Notes: a model not told the origin generated them from the letters alone. Counted from the first letter of the stretch, positions 7,099-15,264 are shown. The stretch is DNA of 16,983 nt from Armatimonadota bacterium (GCA_030833025.1 JAURHZ010000017.1:1-16983), one strand, 5' to 3'. Translations and numbers: made by a program.

Positions 7099-7506
7099 TT
7101 ATCCCACGTCGTATAGGTACGAGACTTGAACGTCAACTTCTGGATGCAGACTGGCTTTGACTGGGCACCCATTACCGACTTTTTCAAGGGTTGCGCGCAT
7201 TTCATCCGGTACGGTTATAGGAAAATGAACCGTTAGTCCGATTCTTCCAATACGTCGAGGGCTTGTGCTCATTTCCTTGGTGACGGTAGATGTCATCCCG
7301 GAAAGGTCGATGTTGTGCCTTTCAGCAAACATCCCCACCGTTGTAAGGACACACGCCGCGAGCGCCGCCACGACGAGGTCTGTCGGTGAGCATGCTGATG
7401 CATCCCCACCGATATCCTTAGGGGCATCCGTGTTTACCGAATGCCCCAGCTCGTGGACAATCTCACATTTTTTGCTACTTGTGTAGCTAACGGTGAGAGT
7501 TACCAT
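7099..7506 (-). CDS. OsmC/Ohr-family thiol peroxidase
   Basis: This 135-aa protein has the two conserved cysteines of the OsmC family: Cys52 in SPTDLVVAALAACVLTT and Cys114 in NGCPVKASLHP. Family members reduce organic hydroperoxides in the cytoplasm using this Cys pair. The length is typical. The sequence looks more like the general OsmC/YhfA-type branch than Ohr proper, so I leave the symbol empty. The ATG at 7506 lies 2 nt after the gcvPB stop codon, making this the last gene of the glycine cleavage operon. No ribosome site is evident, so coupling to gcvPB translation is likely. An oxidant-defence enzyme following a lipoyl- and thiol-dependent system is a sensible but unproven functional link. 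Confidence 0.88.
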   Translation of the reverse strand: MVTLTVSYTSSKKCEIVHELGHSVNTDAPKDIGGDASACSPTDLVVAALAACVLTTVGMFAERHNIDLSGMTSTVTKEMSTSPRRIGRIGLTVHFPITVPDEMRATLEKVGNGCPVKASLHPEVDVQVSYLYDVG

Positions 7507-7508
7507 TG

Positions 7509-8978
7509 TTACGCTTCGAGTGGCCAGCTAAGGTCGAGATTACGCGCAGCCGTTGCTTCGTCGATACGGCCAACCGGAGCAGTGTGTGGTGCTGATTTCA
7601 CTGTCTCAGGATCCGTGAAACACTCGGCAACAATTTTCTCCATCGCTTGAATGAAGTCATTAATGGTCTCGAGGCTTTCCGTTTCCGTCGGCTCAATCAT
7701 TAAGCACTCAGGAACAATCAGCGGGAAGTACATCGTAGGCGGGTGATATCCGTAGTCGATAATCCGCTTTGCAACTTCAAGGGCTTTGATTCCAGTCTGT
7801 GCTTTGAGGTTCTTGAGGCTAAATACAGCTTCGTGCATACAGATTCGGTCATATGCGATGTCAATGGTCTTACCGAGCTCAACACGCAGGTAGTTTGCAT
7901 TGAGGACGGCATCTTCACTGATCATATGGATGTTCTGTTTACCGAAGTGTGCGATGTATGCCCATGCGCGCACAACTGCAAGGTAGGCACCGTAGTAGGG
8001 GCCTACTTTACCAATGGTTTGTGGCAGGTCATAGTTCAGCCGGTAGACACCCTCATCATCCTTGACCACCACTGGGACTGGCAAAAATGGCGCGAGGTGA
8101 GCTTTGATTCCGACTGGGCCGGAACCTGGACCGCCACCGCCGTGAGGAACGCTGAAGGTCTTGTGAAGGTTAACGTGCATCACGTCAAATCCCATGTCAC
8201 CTGGCCGTGCGGTGCCAACCAGTGCATTCATGTTTGCGCCATCACAGTACATTTGGCCACCGGCCGCGTGTACCAAGTCACAAATGAGGCAGATGTCTTC
8301 TTCAAACAGACCAACCGTATTCGGGTTTGTGAGCATCATGCCCGCAAGGTTGTCACCACAAGCGGCGATTTGACGCTTGAGGTCATCGATACATGTCAGT
8401 CCACGCTCATCGGTGTTAATGGGAACGGTTTTATAGCCGCAGCGTGCAGCGGATGCGGGATTTGTACCGTGTGCAGCTGTCGGGACCAGCACCAGATTAC
8501 GATGCGCATCGCCGCGACTCACATGGTAGGCACGGATAAGCATTAATCCAAGCAGCTCACCGTGTGCACCGGCCGCAGGTTGAAGCGAAACGGCATCCAT
8601 ACCAAGGATTGCGCTGAGCCAATTTTGCATATCGAACAAAACTTGCAGCGTACCCTGAACGGTTTCTTCCGGTTGGAAGGGGTGCACTCGTGCAAATCCA
8701 GGCATCTGAACAGCAACATCATTGATCTTTGGGTTGTACTTCATCGTGCACGAACCCAGTGGGTAAAAGCCCTTGTCAACGCAGTAGTTCTTTTGCGAGA
8801 TGCGGAGGAAGTGACGCATCACATCGCCTTCGGTCAGCTCAGGCAGAGGAAGGCTCGTCCGCAGTGCAACACCTGGAAGTAGGTCTTGGATGTCAACAAC
8901 CGGGACATCACACGTCGGCATTTGAACACCAACACGTCCGCTACGAGATTTTTCAAAAATGGTCGGTTCTGTTGACAT
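7509..8978 (-). CDS. gcvPB: Glycine dehydrogenase (decarboxylating) subunit 2
   Basis: This is the C-terminal half of the split P protein of the glycine cleavage system, 489 aa from the ATG at 8978. It carries the PLP-binding lysine in MHVNLHKTFSVPHGGGG (Lys273), along with NKGFYPLGSCTMKYNP-like residues at 67-83 and PTAAHGTNPASAA (166-178). With gcvPA it decarboxylates glycine and passes the aminomethyl group to the lipoyl arm of GcvH. I prefer the ATG at 8978 to the upstream GTG at 8993 because GAGGTGG then sits about 6 nt before the start, while the GTG lies inside that ribosome site. The ATG follows the gcvPA stop codon by 1 nt. All expected family motifs are present, with no sign of damage. 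Confidence 0.96.
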   Translation of the reverse strand: MSTEPTIFEKSRSGRVGVQMPTCDVPVVDIQDLLPGVALRTSLPLPELTEGDVMRHFLRISQKNYCVDKGFYPLGSCTMKYNPKINDVAVQMPGFARVHPFQPEETVQGTLQVLFDMQNWLSAILGMDAVSLQPAAGAHGELLGLMLIRAYHVSRGDAHRNLVLVPTAAHGTNPASAARCGYKTVPINTDERGLTCIDDLKRQIAACGDNLAGMMLTNPNTVGLFEEDICLICDLVHAAGGQMYCDGANMNALVGTARPGDMGFDVMHVNLHKTFSVPHGGGGPGSGPVGIKAHLAPFLPVPVVVKDDEGVYRLNYDLPQTIGKVGPYYGAYLAVVRAWAYIAHFGKQNIHMISEDAVLNANYLRVELGKTIDIAYDRICMHEAVFSLKNLKAQTGIKALEVAKRIIDYGYHPPTMYFPLIVPECLMIEPTETESLETINDFIQAMEKIVAECFTDPETVKSAPHTAPVGRIDEATAARNLDLSWPLEA

Positions 8979-8979
8979 C

Positions 8980-10317
8980 CTATGCCACCTCACCCTTTAC
9001 AAACGATGCCAAGACATCGACAAAGCTATCCAGCTCTTCCTTGGTCCGCTGTTCGGTTACACAAACCAGCATCTCATTAGGAGCGCCCGGAAGTGGAAGT
9101 CCACCAATGATTTTCTTCTCAAGAAGTGCCTTGTTAATGTCAACAACAGGTGCTGGACAGGTGATAACGAATTCCTTGAAGAACGGACCGGAGAACCGTT
9201 GTGCAACGCCTGCTGCCGCGAGCTTGGCTGCAAGGTAGTGCGACTTCTGTACACAGAGAGTGGATGCATCCTTAAAGCCCTGCTTACCCATCACTGAAAG
9301 GTATACAGTTGCCGCAAGCGCAAACAGGGCCTGATTGGTACAGATGTTCGATGTAGCAGTGTCTCTACGAATGTCCTGCTCACGGGTACGAAGGGTCATC
9401 GTGTAGGCGCGGCGTCCCGATGTATCGACAGATCCACCCACGATACGTCCGGGGATACGGCGGATGTATTCTTTCTTACATGCAAACAGTCCAAGCAGGG
9501 GACCGCCAAATGCAGGGAAACATCCAAGACCTTGGCCTTCACCAACAACAATGTCCACACCAAGGGAACCAGGCGTTTCGAGAATTCCAAGACTCATCGG
9601 ATCGACACTGACAACGGTCTGTGCGCCAACGGCCTTTGCCGCAGCAACAGCCGCTCCCAGGTCTTCGATAACGCCATGGAAGTTTGGTTGTTGAAGAACG
9701 ATACAAGCATCGTTTTCAGTGAGCGTGTCGATTTCAGTCGCGCCCGTCTCTTGGTTCTGCGCGGCCGTGCGAATCGAAATGCCTAGAGGATCCAGATACG
9801 TCTCGACAACCGAGCGTAGCGATGGATGCAAGTTTGCCGGAAGGACAACGCTGCGACGCTTGGTGAGGTCACAGGACATGATCACAGCTTCCGCAAGCGC
9901 GGTTGCGCCGTCGTACATGGATGCATTTGCGACATCCATGCCCGTCAACCGGGTGATCAGGCTCTGGAACTCGTAAATCGACTGGAGAACACCCTGTGAT
10001 ACCTCTGGCTGATACGGCGTATACGCTGTGTAGAACTCAGAGCGGTTACACACGGATCCAACAACTGGAGGGATGAAGTGGTCGTAAATACCTGCTCCGA
10101 GGAAACAGGCATTGGAGTTCAAATCAGCTGCATTGCTACTCATCGCAATCAGCTTCCGCTGGAGCGTCAGGTCATCAAGGGAATCCGTCAGACCGCTATA
10201 ATCTGCAGCATCCTGAACGGCTTGCGGAATATGGACAAAAAGGTCCTTGATATTATTGACACCAATCGCAGCAAGCATTTTGCCGCGCTCGGCATCGGTG
10301 TTGGGAAGATAAGACAC
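8980..10317 (-). CDS. gcvPA: Glycine dehydrogenase (decarboxylating) subunit 1
   Basis: This 445-aa protein has the N-terminal P-protein sequence SYLPNTDAERGKMLAAIG and further family blocks (FLGAGIYDHFIP near 72-83, YTPYQPEVSQGVLQSIYEFQ near 93-112). It lacks a PLP lysine, as expected for subunit 1, which forms the alpha2-beta2 enzyme with GcvPB. The two-subunit form occurs in Gram-positives, Thermotogae and several deep-branching phyla, whereas most proteobacteria have a fused protein. The start is the GTG at 10317, 3 nt after the gcvH stop codon. GGAG lies 10 nt upstream, inside the end of gcvH. It is co-transcribed with gcvT, gcvH, gcvPB and osmC. Function is confident from family and gene order. 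Confidence 0.96.
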   Translation of the reverse strand: MSYLPNTDAERGKMLAAIGVNNIKDLFVHIPQAVQDAADYSGLTDSLDDLTLQRKLIAMSSNAADLNSNACFLGAGIYDHFIPPVVGSVCNRSEFYTAYTPYQPEVSQGVLQSIYEFQSLITRLTGMDVANASMYDGATALAEAVIMSCDLTKRRSVVLPANLHPSLRSVVETYLDPLGISIRTAAQNQETGATEIDTLTENDACIVLQQPNFHGVIEDLGAAVAAAKAVGAQTVVSVDPMSLGILETPGSLGVDIVVGEGQGLGCFPAFGGPLLGLFACKKEYIRRIPGRIVGGSVDTSGRRAYTMTLRTREQDIRRDTATSNICTNQALFALAATVYLSVMGKQGFKDASTLCVQKSHYLAAKLAAAGVAQRFSGPFFKEFVITCPAPVVDINKALLEKKIIGGLPLPGAPNEMLVCVTEQRTKEELDSFVDVLASFVKGEVA

Positions 10318-10320
10318 CGA

Positions 10321-10704
10321 TTATTCTCCGATCTCAGTTCGGTATGCATCGGCATCCATCAGAGAAGAAAGTTGGTTGGTGTCCGACAGGCGGAGCTTTA
10401 GCATCCAAGCGGCGCCATATGGGTCGCCATTGATTGCCGTCTGATCATCCTCAAGCGCAGAGTTGACTTCAACCACTTCGCCAGCAAGAGGGCTGTACAA
10501 ATCGGATACAGCCTTGACAGACTCGACGGTTCCGAAGACATCCTCGGCTGCGAGAATACGACCAACGGTCGGCAGGGATGCGTAGACGACATCGCCGAGC
10601 TCTTCCTGAGCATGGTCTGTGATACCGATTGTGACTGTGTCACCATCAACACGTACCCACTCATGCGACTTCGAGTAAAGCAAATCTGCTGGAATGTTTG
10701 ACAT
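10321..10704 (-). CDS. gcvH: Glycine cleavage system H protein
   Basis: This 127-aa lipoyl carrier shuttles the aminomethyl group from the P protein to the T protein. It has the H-protein opening YSKSHEWVRVDGDTVTIGIT (10-29), and the lipoylated lysine is Lys64 in VESVKAVSDLYSPLAG. The ATG at 10704 has a good ribosome site, AAGGGG, 8 nt upstream. It begins 19 nt after the gcvT stop codon. The length is normal for the family. The lipoylation enzymes and the L protein (dihydrolipoyl dehydrogenase) are not in the window and must be supplied from elsewhere. Confidence 0.97.
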   Translation of the reverse strand: MSNIPADLLYSKSHEWVRVDGDTVTIGITDHAQEELGDVVYASLPTVGRILAAEDVFGTVESVKAVSDLYSPLAGEVVEVNSALEDDQTAINGDPYGAAWMLKLRLSDTNQLSSLMDADAYRTEIGE

Positions 10705-10723
10705 TGATGAAACCCCTTAAGAA

Positions 10724-11803
10724 CTAAATCGTTGGAACAAATGGTGTATCAGAGACAAGCGCCGGCATGGCCTTGTCCCGGATGACAACGTAAACAGTGG
10801 TGCCGATTTCCGCATGTGATCGTGACAAACGTGCCAGAGCGACACCCTTCTGCAAAATCGGTGAAAATGTGCCGCTTGTTACGTGACCAAGCGTATTGCC
10901 TGCTTCATCTTGGACAGCGTAGCCATCACGTGCGATATGCCGGCCATCCATAATCAGGCCAACGAGCGCAGGAATCTCGGCATTGCCACGTCCCGCTTCA
11001 ACTGCACTACGCCCGACGTAGTCAGTAGCCTTTTTCTTGTGAATTACCCACCCGAGGCGAGCTGAGAATGGATTGACATCGTCATCCATTTCGTGGCCAT
11101 ACAACGGATAAGCCGCTTCAAGACGCAACGCATCACGAGCACCGAGCCCACATGGAACTACACCCGCATCGGTGAAAGCCGTCCAAAGCTGCTCCAGCTG
11201 GTCCACTGCGACAAATGCCTCAAAGCCATCCTCGCCTGTATAGCCCGTTCTTGCCGCAGTTATCGGGATGCCAGCAAAAACTGTTTCGCCAATACCAAAC
11301 CGAGCATGGGAATCCACAAAGTCGCCAAGGAGAGCCATCGCCGCCGGCCCTTGGACAGCGAGCAGGCCTGTTCGCTCGGTGATGTCATCGATGACGACAT
11401 CAAAGCTAGCCGTATGCCCTTGGAACCACGCACGGTCTTTATAAAGGCATCCTGCATTGAAAACAACCCAGAATTCAGTTTCTGTACGTCGGTAGACAAT
11501 GATGTCATCCACGACGCCGCCACTTGCATTCGGTAGAAATGTATAGCAGCCTGCATCATCCTTGAGGCGACTCAAATCACTCGGGACAAGGGATTGCAGG
11601 TAGGCCAGAGTGTCCGCACCACGTACAATCATCCGGCCCATGTGAGAGACATCGAAGATGCCGACGCCCGTACGGACCGCATTCACTTCGGCGATGACTC
11701 CAGCATATTGAACCGGCATTTCCCAGCCGGCGAAGGGCACCATTCTAGCTCCGATGGACCGGTGCAGCTCAGCGAGAGGTGTTCGCAGAAGTTCGGTTGA
11801 CAT
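10724..11803 (-). CDS. gcvT: Glycine cleavage system T protein (aminomethyltransferase)
   Basis: This 359-aa tetrahydrofolate-dependent enzyme releases ammonia from the H-protein aminomethyl group and forms methylene-THF. Recognisable blocks are FAGWEMPVQY (24-33), FDVSHMGR (50-57), GGVVDDIIVY (96-105) with the aspartate region needed for catalysis, and ARTGYTGEDGFE. In the usual VNAxNxxKD folate motif the second Asn is replaced by Cys (FNAGCLYKD), a mild departure. The ATG at 11803 is the first gene of the gcvT-H-PA-PB-osmC operon. Only AAAAGG just upstream could act as a ribosome site, and a -10 hexamer sits 8 nt before the ATG, so the mRNA leader would be very short or absent. No glycine riboswitch fits in the 41-nt gap. 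Confidence 0.96.
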   Translation of the reverse strand: MSTELLRTPLAELHRSIGARMVPFAGWEMPVQYAGVIAEVNAVRTGVGIFDVSHMGRMIVRGADTLAYLQSLVPSDLSRLKDDAGCYTFLPNASGGVVDDIIVYRRTETEFWVVFNAGCLYKDRAWFQGHTASFDVVIDDITERTGLLAVQGPAAMALLGDFVDSHARFGIGETVFAGIPITAARTGYTGEDGFEAFVAVDQLEQLWTAFTDAGVVPCGLGARDALRLEAAYPLYGHEMDDDVNPFSARLGWVIHKKKATDYVGRSAVEAGRGNAEIPALVGLIMDGRHIARDGYAVQDEAGNTLGHVTSGTFSPILQKGVALARLSRSHAEIGTTVYVVIRDKAMPALVSDTPFVPTI

Positions 11804-11811
11804 GACCTTTT

Positions 11812-11838
11812 ATTGTAGCATGATAGGCATGCTAAACT
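11812..11838. promoter_or_regulatory. Divergent face-to-face extended -10 promoters for gcvT and tsaE
   Basis: The minus strand reads TGC-TACAAT (hexamer 11817-11812) towards gcvT. The plus strand reads TGC-TAAACT (hexamer 11833-11838) towards tsaE. The two TGC-TA parts form an inverted repeat, TAGCATG-N5-CATGCTA (11816-11834). Start spacing predicts mRNAs beginning about 2 nt before the gcvT ATG and right at the tsaE GTG at 11845. No proper -35 is visible on either side. The repeat could also be an operator controlling both directions. Confidence 0.5.
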
Positions 11839-11844
11839 GACCAC

Positions 11845-12276
11845 GTGCAGATGTTCAAAGGTGGAATTCAGGCGACCCATGATGCCGCTGCGGCCGTCTC
11901 TAAATTGCTGAAACCAGGGATGATCGTCTCTCTCGTTGGGGACCTCGGAGCTGGCAAAACAACCCTCGTCTCTGCCATCGCCGCATCCCTGAAATCCGAA
12001 CACCCCGTCTCAAGCCCAACCTTTACTGTTATCCACGAAGTTCCAACGCCAACGTTAATGCTCTGCCACATCGATGCCTATCGCTGTAGTTCACGTGATG
12101 TTCTCAATCTCGGACTCGACGACTACCTGAACGATGGGTACGTCCTCCTTATTGAGTGGCTAGAAATGTTTGCGGATGCTGGTCCTCTTCCAGACATCAC
12201 CGTCACACTTCTCGAAGATGATTCCGACCCAGACGTAAGAACCATCACTGTCGATGGAAACGGAGATCTTTCATGA
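11845..12276 (+). CDS. tsaE: tRNA threonylcarbamoyladenosine biosynthesis ATPase TsaE
   Basis: This 143-aa P-loop ATPase has Walker A GDLGAGKTTL (32-41 from the GTG start), SSPTFTVIHE (57-66), HIDAYR (75-80) and IEW (103-105), all family hallmarks. TsaE works with TsaB and TsaD to load threonylcarbamoyl onto A37 of ANN-decoding tRNAs. Two starts are possible, the GTG at 11845 and the ATG at 11851. The promoter geometry places transcription start at 11845, which favours a leaderless GTG start; there is no ribosome site for the ATG. Its stop codon overlaps the tsaB ATG (ATGA). It is the first gene of tsaE-tsaB-selA. Confidence 0.93.
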   Translation: MQMFKGGIQATHDAAAAVSKLLKPGMIVSLVGDLGAGKTTLVSAIAASLKSEHPVSSPTFTVIHEVPTPTLMLCHIDAYRCSSRDVLNLGLDDYLNDGYVLLIEWLEMFADAGPLPDITVTLLEDDSDPDVRTITVDGNGDLS

Positions 12277-12899
12277 TTCTTGGCATTGATACATCAGGCG
12301 AAAACTGCTACATCGCACTCATTGATCAAGCAAACAATACGGTGAAGTGCACACAGTTCAGTCACAACCGCCAGCTCATCGAACAGCTTCCAGCAATGAT
12401 CGAAGCGTTTCTTACCGAAAGTAACGTGACGCTTACGGACATCCAATGCCTCGTCTGCGGAACTGGCCCCGGAAGCTTTACTGGTGTCCGTGTGGGGGTG
12501 ATGTACGCAAAGACCCTCGCCTTTGCATTAGGTAAGCCAGTCATCGGAATATCCTCCTTTGATGCTGCTGCCTACGAGGACATCACAATAAACCGAGCTG
12601 TTGTTTGTACATCGAAACGTAATGAAGTCATCGCTGCGGTCTACCCGGTATCTGCAAAGTCGCCTAGTATTGGGCCTGTCGCTGTAGCTACTGACATTTG
12701 GGATGCCTGGCTGGCTGTACACTTGCCATCCGCTGAGCTCACCATCGGACAGGGTATTGCCGATGCCCGTTCACCGACAGGGAATCTTGCCCTTGGTGCA
12801 TGTCTGCTCGCAGAACCACTTATGGCCGAGGGGAAATTCGCAGACATCGATTCGCTCATTCCACATTACGTAGCTACATCGCCCGGAGGCGGGATGTGA
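12273..12899 (+). CDS. tsaB: tRNA threonylcarbamoyladenosine biosynthesis protein TsaB
   Basis: This 208-aa ASKHA-fold protein acts as the scaffold and dimer partner of TsaD in t6A synthesis. It shows ILGIDTSGENCYIAL (2-16) and the diagnostic GTGPGSFTGVRVGV near 68-81. The ATG at 12273 overlaps the tsaE stop codon by 4 nt and has GGAG 7 nt upstream. The usual neighbour rimI is missing here. Instead, selA begins inside its final codons (GTGA overlap at 12896-12899). The length is slightly short of E. coli TsaB (231 aa) but normal for many phyla. Confidence 0.93.
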   Translation: MILGIDTSGENCYIALIDQANNTVKCTQFSHNRQLIEQLPAMIEAFLTESNVTLTDIQCLVCGTGPGSFTGVRVGVMYAKTLAFALGKPVIGISSFDAAAYEDITINRAVVCTSKRNEVIAAVYPVSAKSPSIGPVAVATDIWDAWLAVHLPSAELTIGQGIADARSPTGNLALGACLLAEPLMAEGKFADIDSLIPHYVATSPGGGM

Positions 12900-14278
12900 G
12901 CAAGGCTGACCTGCTGAAAACGCTACCAGCCGTAGGCAAAATCGTGGACCTACTGACTGATCAAGGCATTCGACATATTCAGCTGGCATCCATTGTCCGA
13001 AGCGTGATCGATGACTACCGAATGCGACTTCTAGCAGGCGAAGTCCATCTGAATGCCACAGATGCTATTTGCGACGCGGTAATCTGCCGCTGCGCCACAG
13101 CAACCCATTCAACGGCACGCGTTGTTAATGCAACTGGCGTTTTGCTTCACACGAATCTTGGGAGAGCTGTTCTATCGAGCCGCGCATCCGATGCCCTCAA
13201 CACAGCAGCTGCAACCGTGGATGTGGAATTCGACATCGCGACCGGTACGCGAGGTGATCGCCATGCGAATGTCAGCGCCCTCCTACAAATCCTGACAAAT
13301 GCCGAAGCTGCCGCCGTTGTGAACAACAATGCCGCGGCGACACTTTTGGCCGTGACTGTCCTCGGGCAGGGCCGTGATGTCATCCTCTCCCGCGGGGAAA
13401 TGGTCGAGATTGGCGGGCAGTTCCGCATGCCCGATGTCATTGAAGCAAGTGGATGCCGTCTCGTTGGCGTTGGCGCAACGAACCGAACCCATGCACACGA
13501 CTATACAAATGCCATAAACGATCAAACTGGATGCATTTTGCGGTGCCATCGGTCCAACTTTGACATGGTAGGCTTTGTCTCCGAGGTCCCATCGGCGACG
13601 CTTTCCGAAATCGCAAAAGCACATAACATCCCGTTTGGAGAAGACCTTGGTGCGGGAGCCCTGATCGACTTCGGCCGCTTTGGCATTCATGGGATTCGAA
13701 CGGTTCAAGAATCGGTCTCGGATGGTGCAGACCTCATCTGGTTTAGCGGAGATAAGCTCATCGGTGGCCCACAGGCCGGAATCATCGTCGGGAGTAAGCG
13801 CTACATCGATGCGTGTAAACGCCATCCACTCATGCGTGCCCTTCGCCCAGACAAGCTGACCCTCGCTGCACTCGAAGCGACGCTTTTAGAATATGTGCGG
13901 ATGAGCGAAGGAAGCATCCCATTTATTGCAGCGTTGGAGCTGTCCATTGACGACCTAAACAATCGTGCCGCTTGCATCCTTGAGGAGTGCCAAGTCGGCA
14001 AGGGGATGGCTATCGATGTTGTCGACAGCTCGTGTCCGATCGGAGCCGGGGCGGCGCCGACAGTAGGCGTTCCAAGCCGGGCGATACGTTTCTCCGGAGG
14101 CGGAGCTCAGCGCATCCACGATGCACTTCTTGCGGGAACCGTTCCTGTGGCAAGTCAACTAAAGGACGGATGTGTTCTGCTGGATATGCGTAGTATTCAG
14201 CCATCCGACATCGATGATTTGAAGTCCGCACTCCGGGAAGTTATCACTGCCCGAAGTGCGGAAACATCACAATCCTAG
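12896..14278 (+). CDS. selA: L-seryl-tRNA(Sec) selenium transferase
   Basis: This PLP enzyme, 460 aa from the GTG at 12896, converts seryl-tRNA(Sec) to selenocysteyl-tRNA(Sec) using selenophosphate. Motifs present are RVVNATGVLLHTNLGRA (75-91), the SRGEMVEIGG loop (165-174) and the PLP lysine in SGDKLIGGPQAG (Lys287). The GTG start is chosen because GGAGG lies 6 nt upstream, the protein then begins MSKADLLKTLPAVGKIVDLL as family members do, and the longer ATG start at 12800 would overlap tsaB by 100 nt. It shares GTGA with the tsaB stop codon, and its TAG overlaps the stop codon of the convergent aldo/keto reductase. selB, selD and tRNA-Sec are not in the window. The gene looks intact, so the organism probably makes selenoproteins. 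Confidence 0.95.
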   Translation: MSKADLLKTLPAVGKIVDLLTDQGIRHIQLASIVRSVIDDYRMRLLAGEVHLNATDAICDAVICRCATATHSTARVVNATGVLLHTNLGRAVLSSRASDALNTAAATVDVEFDIATGTRGDRHANVSALLQILTNAEAAAVVNNNAAATLLAVTVLGQGRDVILSRGEMVEIGGQFRMPDVIEASGCRLVGVGATNRTHAHDYTNAINDQTGCILRCHRSNFDMVGFVSEVPSATLSEIAKAHNIPFGEDLGAGALIDFGRFGIHGIRTVQESVSDGADLIWFSGDKLIGGPQAGIIVGSKRYIDACKRHPLMRALRPDKLTLAALEATLLEYVRMSEGSIPFIAALELSIDDLNNRAACILEECQVGKGMAIDVVDSSCPIGAGAAPTVGVPSRAIRFSGGGAQRIHDALLAGTVPVASQLKDGCVLLDMRSIQPSDIDDLKSALREVITARSAETSQS

Positions 14279-15264
14279 AGCGCACATGCGGCATCGATTG
14301 CCGCGAGCTCATCGGATGAAAGTTCGGCACCGCCGAGCGCTGCGAGGTTTTCCTCGATTTGCTTGACAGAGCTCGCGCCAATCAACGCGCTTGTAACAAC
14401 AGGCTTGCGAAGCACCCACTGCAGCGCGAGCTGTGCGAGTGAGACACCACGTGCATCCGCGACCGCTGCGAGCGCCTTGATACGTACCTGCTGACGCTCG
14501 ACTTCGCTGGCCTGTAGGAAGCCGTGTGACTTTGCCGCACGTGAGTCTTCAGGTATCCGCTCGAGGTAGCGGTTTGTGAGCAAGCCCTGAGCAAGCGGGC
14601 AAAAGGGGATACAGCCAATGCCTTCTTCGTCAAGGACATCGGTGAGGCCGTCTTCAATCCAGCGGTTGAGGATGTTGTACACCGGTTGGTGGATGAGGCA
14701 GGGTGTTCCGAGCGCTTTGAGGATAGCCGCCGCTTCCTTCGTTTGCTCAGCAGAATAGCTGGAGATACCTACATAAAGAGCCTTGCCGCTACGGACGAGC
14801 TGGTCTAGTGCACCCATGGTTTCTTCAAGCGGCGTGTTTGGATCTGGGCGGTGGGAGTAGAAAATGTCAACATACTCGAGTCCCATACGCTTCAGGCTTT
14901 GATCACAGCTAGAAATCAAGTACTTACGGGAACCCCATTCGCCGTAGGGGCCAGGCCACATTCGGTAGCCAGCCTTTGTACTGATCACCAGTTCATCGCG
15001 AAATGGTCGTAGATCGCTGTCAAGCAGCTGCTTGAAGTTCTCTTCAGCTGATCCTGGAGGTGGACCGTAGTTGTTGGCGAGGTCAAAGTGGGTGATGCCT
15101 TGATCGAAGGCGTAGCGGACCATTGCACGCTGTGTCTCAAGCACATCGACGCCGCCAAAGTTATGCCAAAGACCAAGCGAAATCTCAGGGAGGTGCAGAC
15201 CGCTGCGACCGGTGCGCCGATATCGGCCGACCTCGTAGCGGTTAGGTGCTGGTAGATAGTTCAT
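14275..15264 (-). CDS. Aldo/keto reductase, YghZ/Gpr-like (glyceraldehyde-3-phosphate reductase type)
   Basis: This 329-aa NADPH-dependent (beta/alpha)8 oxidoreductase has the catalytic tetrad at Asp61, Tyr66, Lys97 and His138. The blocks SLGLWHNFGG, FDLANNYGPPPGSAEENF and SLKRMGLEYVDIFYSHR match my memory of E. coli YghZ closely. YghZ reduces L-glyceraldehyde 3-phosphate and detoxifies methylglyoxal, so a similar carbonyl-detoxifying role is plausible but the substrate is not shown. The ATG at 15264 has TACGAT ending 5 nt upstream and no ribosome site, implying a leaderless mRNA. The gene converges on selA, the two stop codons sharing one CTAG (14275-14278), so no terminator fits between them. 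Confidence 0.92.
   Translation of the reverse strand: MNYLPAPNRYEVGRYRRTGRSGLHLPEISLGLWHNFGGVDVLETQRAMVRYAFDQGITHFDLANNYGPPPGSAEENFKQLLDSDLRPFRDELVISTKAGYRMWPGPYGEWGSRKYLISSCDQSLKRMGLEYVDIFYSHRPDPNTPLEETMGALDQLVRSGKALYVGISSYSAEQTKEAAAILKALGTPCLIHQPVYNILNRWIEDGLTDVLDEEGIGCIPFCPLAQGLLTNRYLERIPEDSRAAKSHGFLQASEVERQQVRIKALAAVADARGVSLAQLALQWVLRKPVVTSALIGASSVKQIEENLAALGGAELSSDELAAIDAACAL

Noticed and set aside
7058..7130. UGA readthrough as selenocysteine in the DUF5916 gene
   Set aside because: The UGA sits at the hairpin top rather than before it, the protein already ends like a barrel protein, and the extension looks random.
7743..8546. A 267-codon plus-strand open frame
   Set aside because: It lies wholly opposite gcvPB, has no family-like sequence, and is explained as an antisense shadow of a well-conserved gene.
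11804..11844. Glycine riboswitch upstream of gcvT
   Set aside because: The gap is 41 nt and is filled by promoter elements; a single aptamer needs about twice that.
12800..12895. A longer ATG start at 12800 for selA
   Set aside because: The extra residues are Arg-rich, unlike SelA, and lie inside tsaB; the GTG at 12896 has GGAGG 6 nt upstream.
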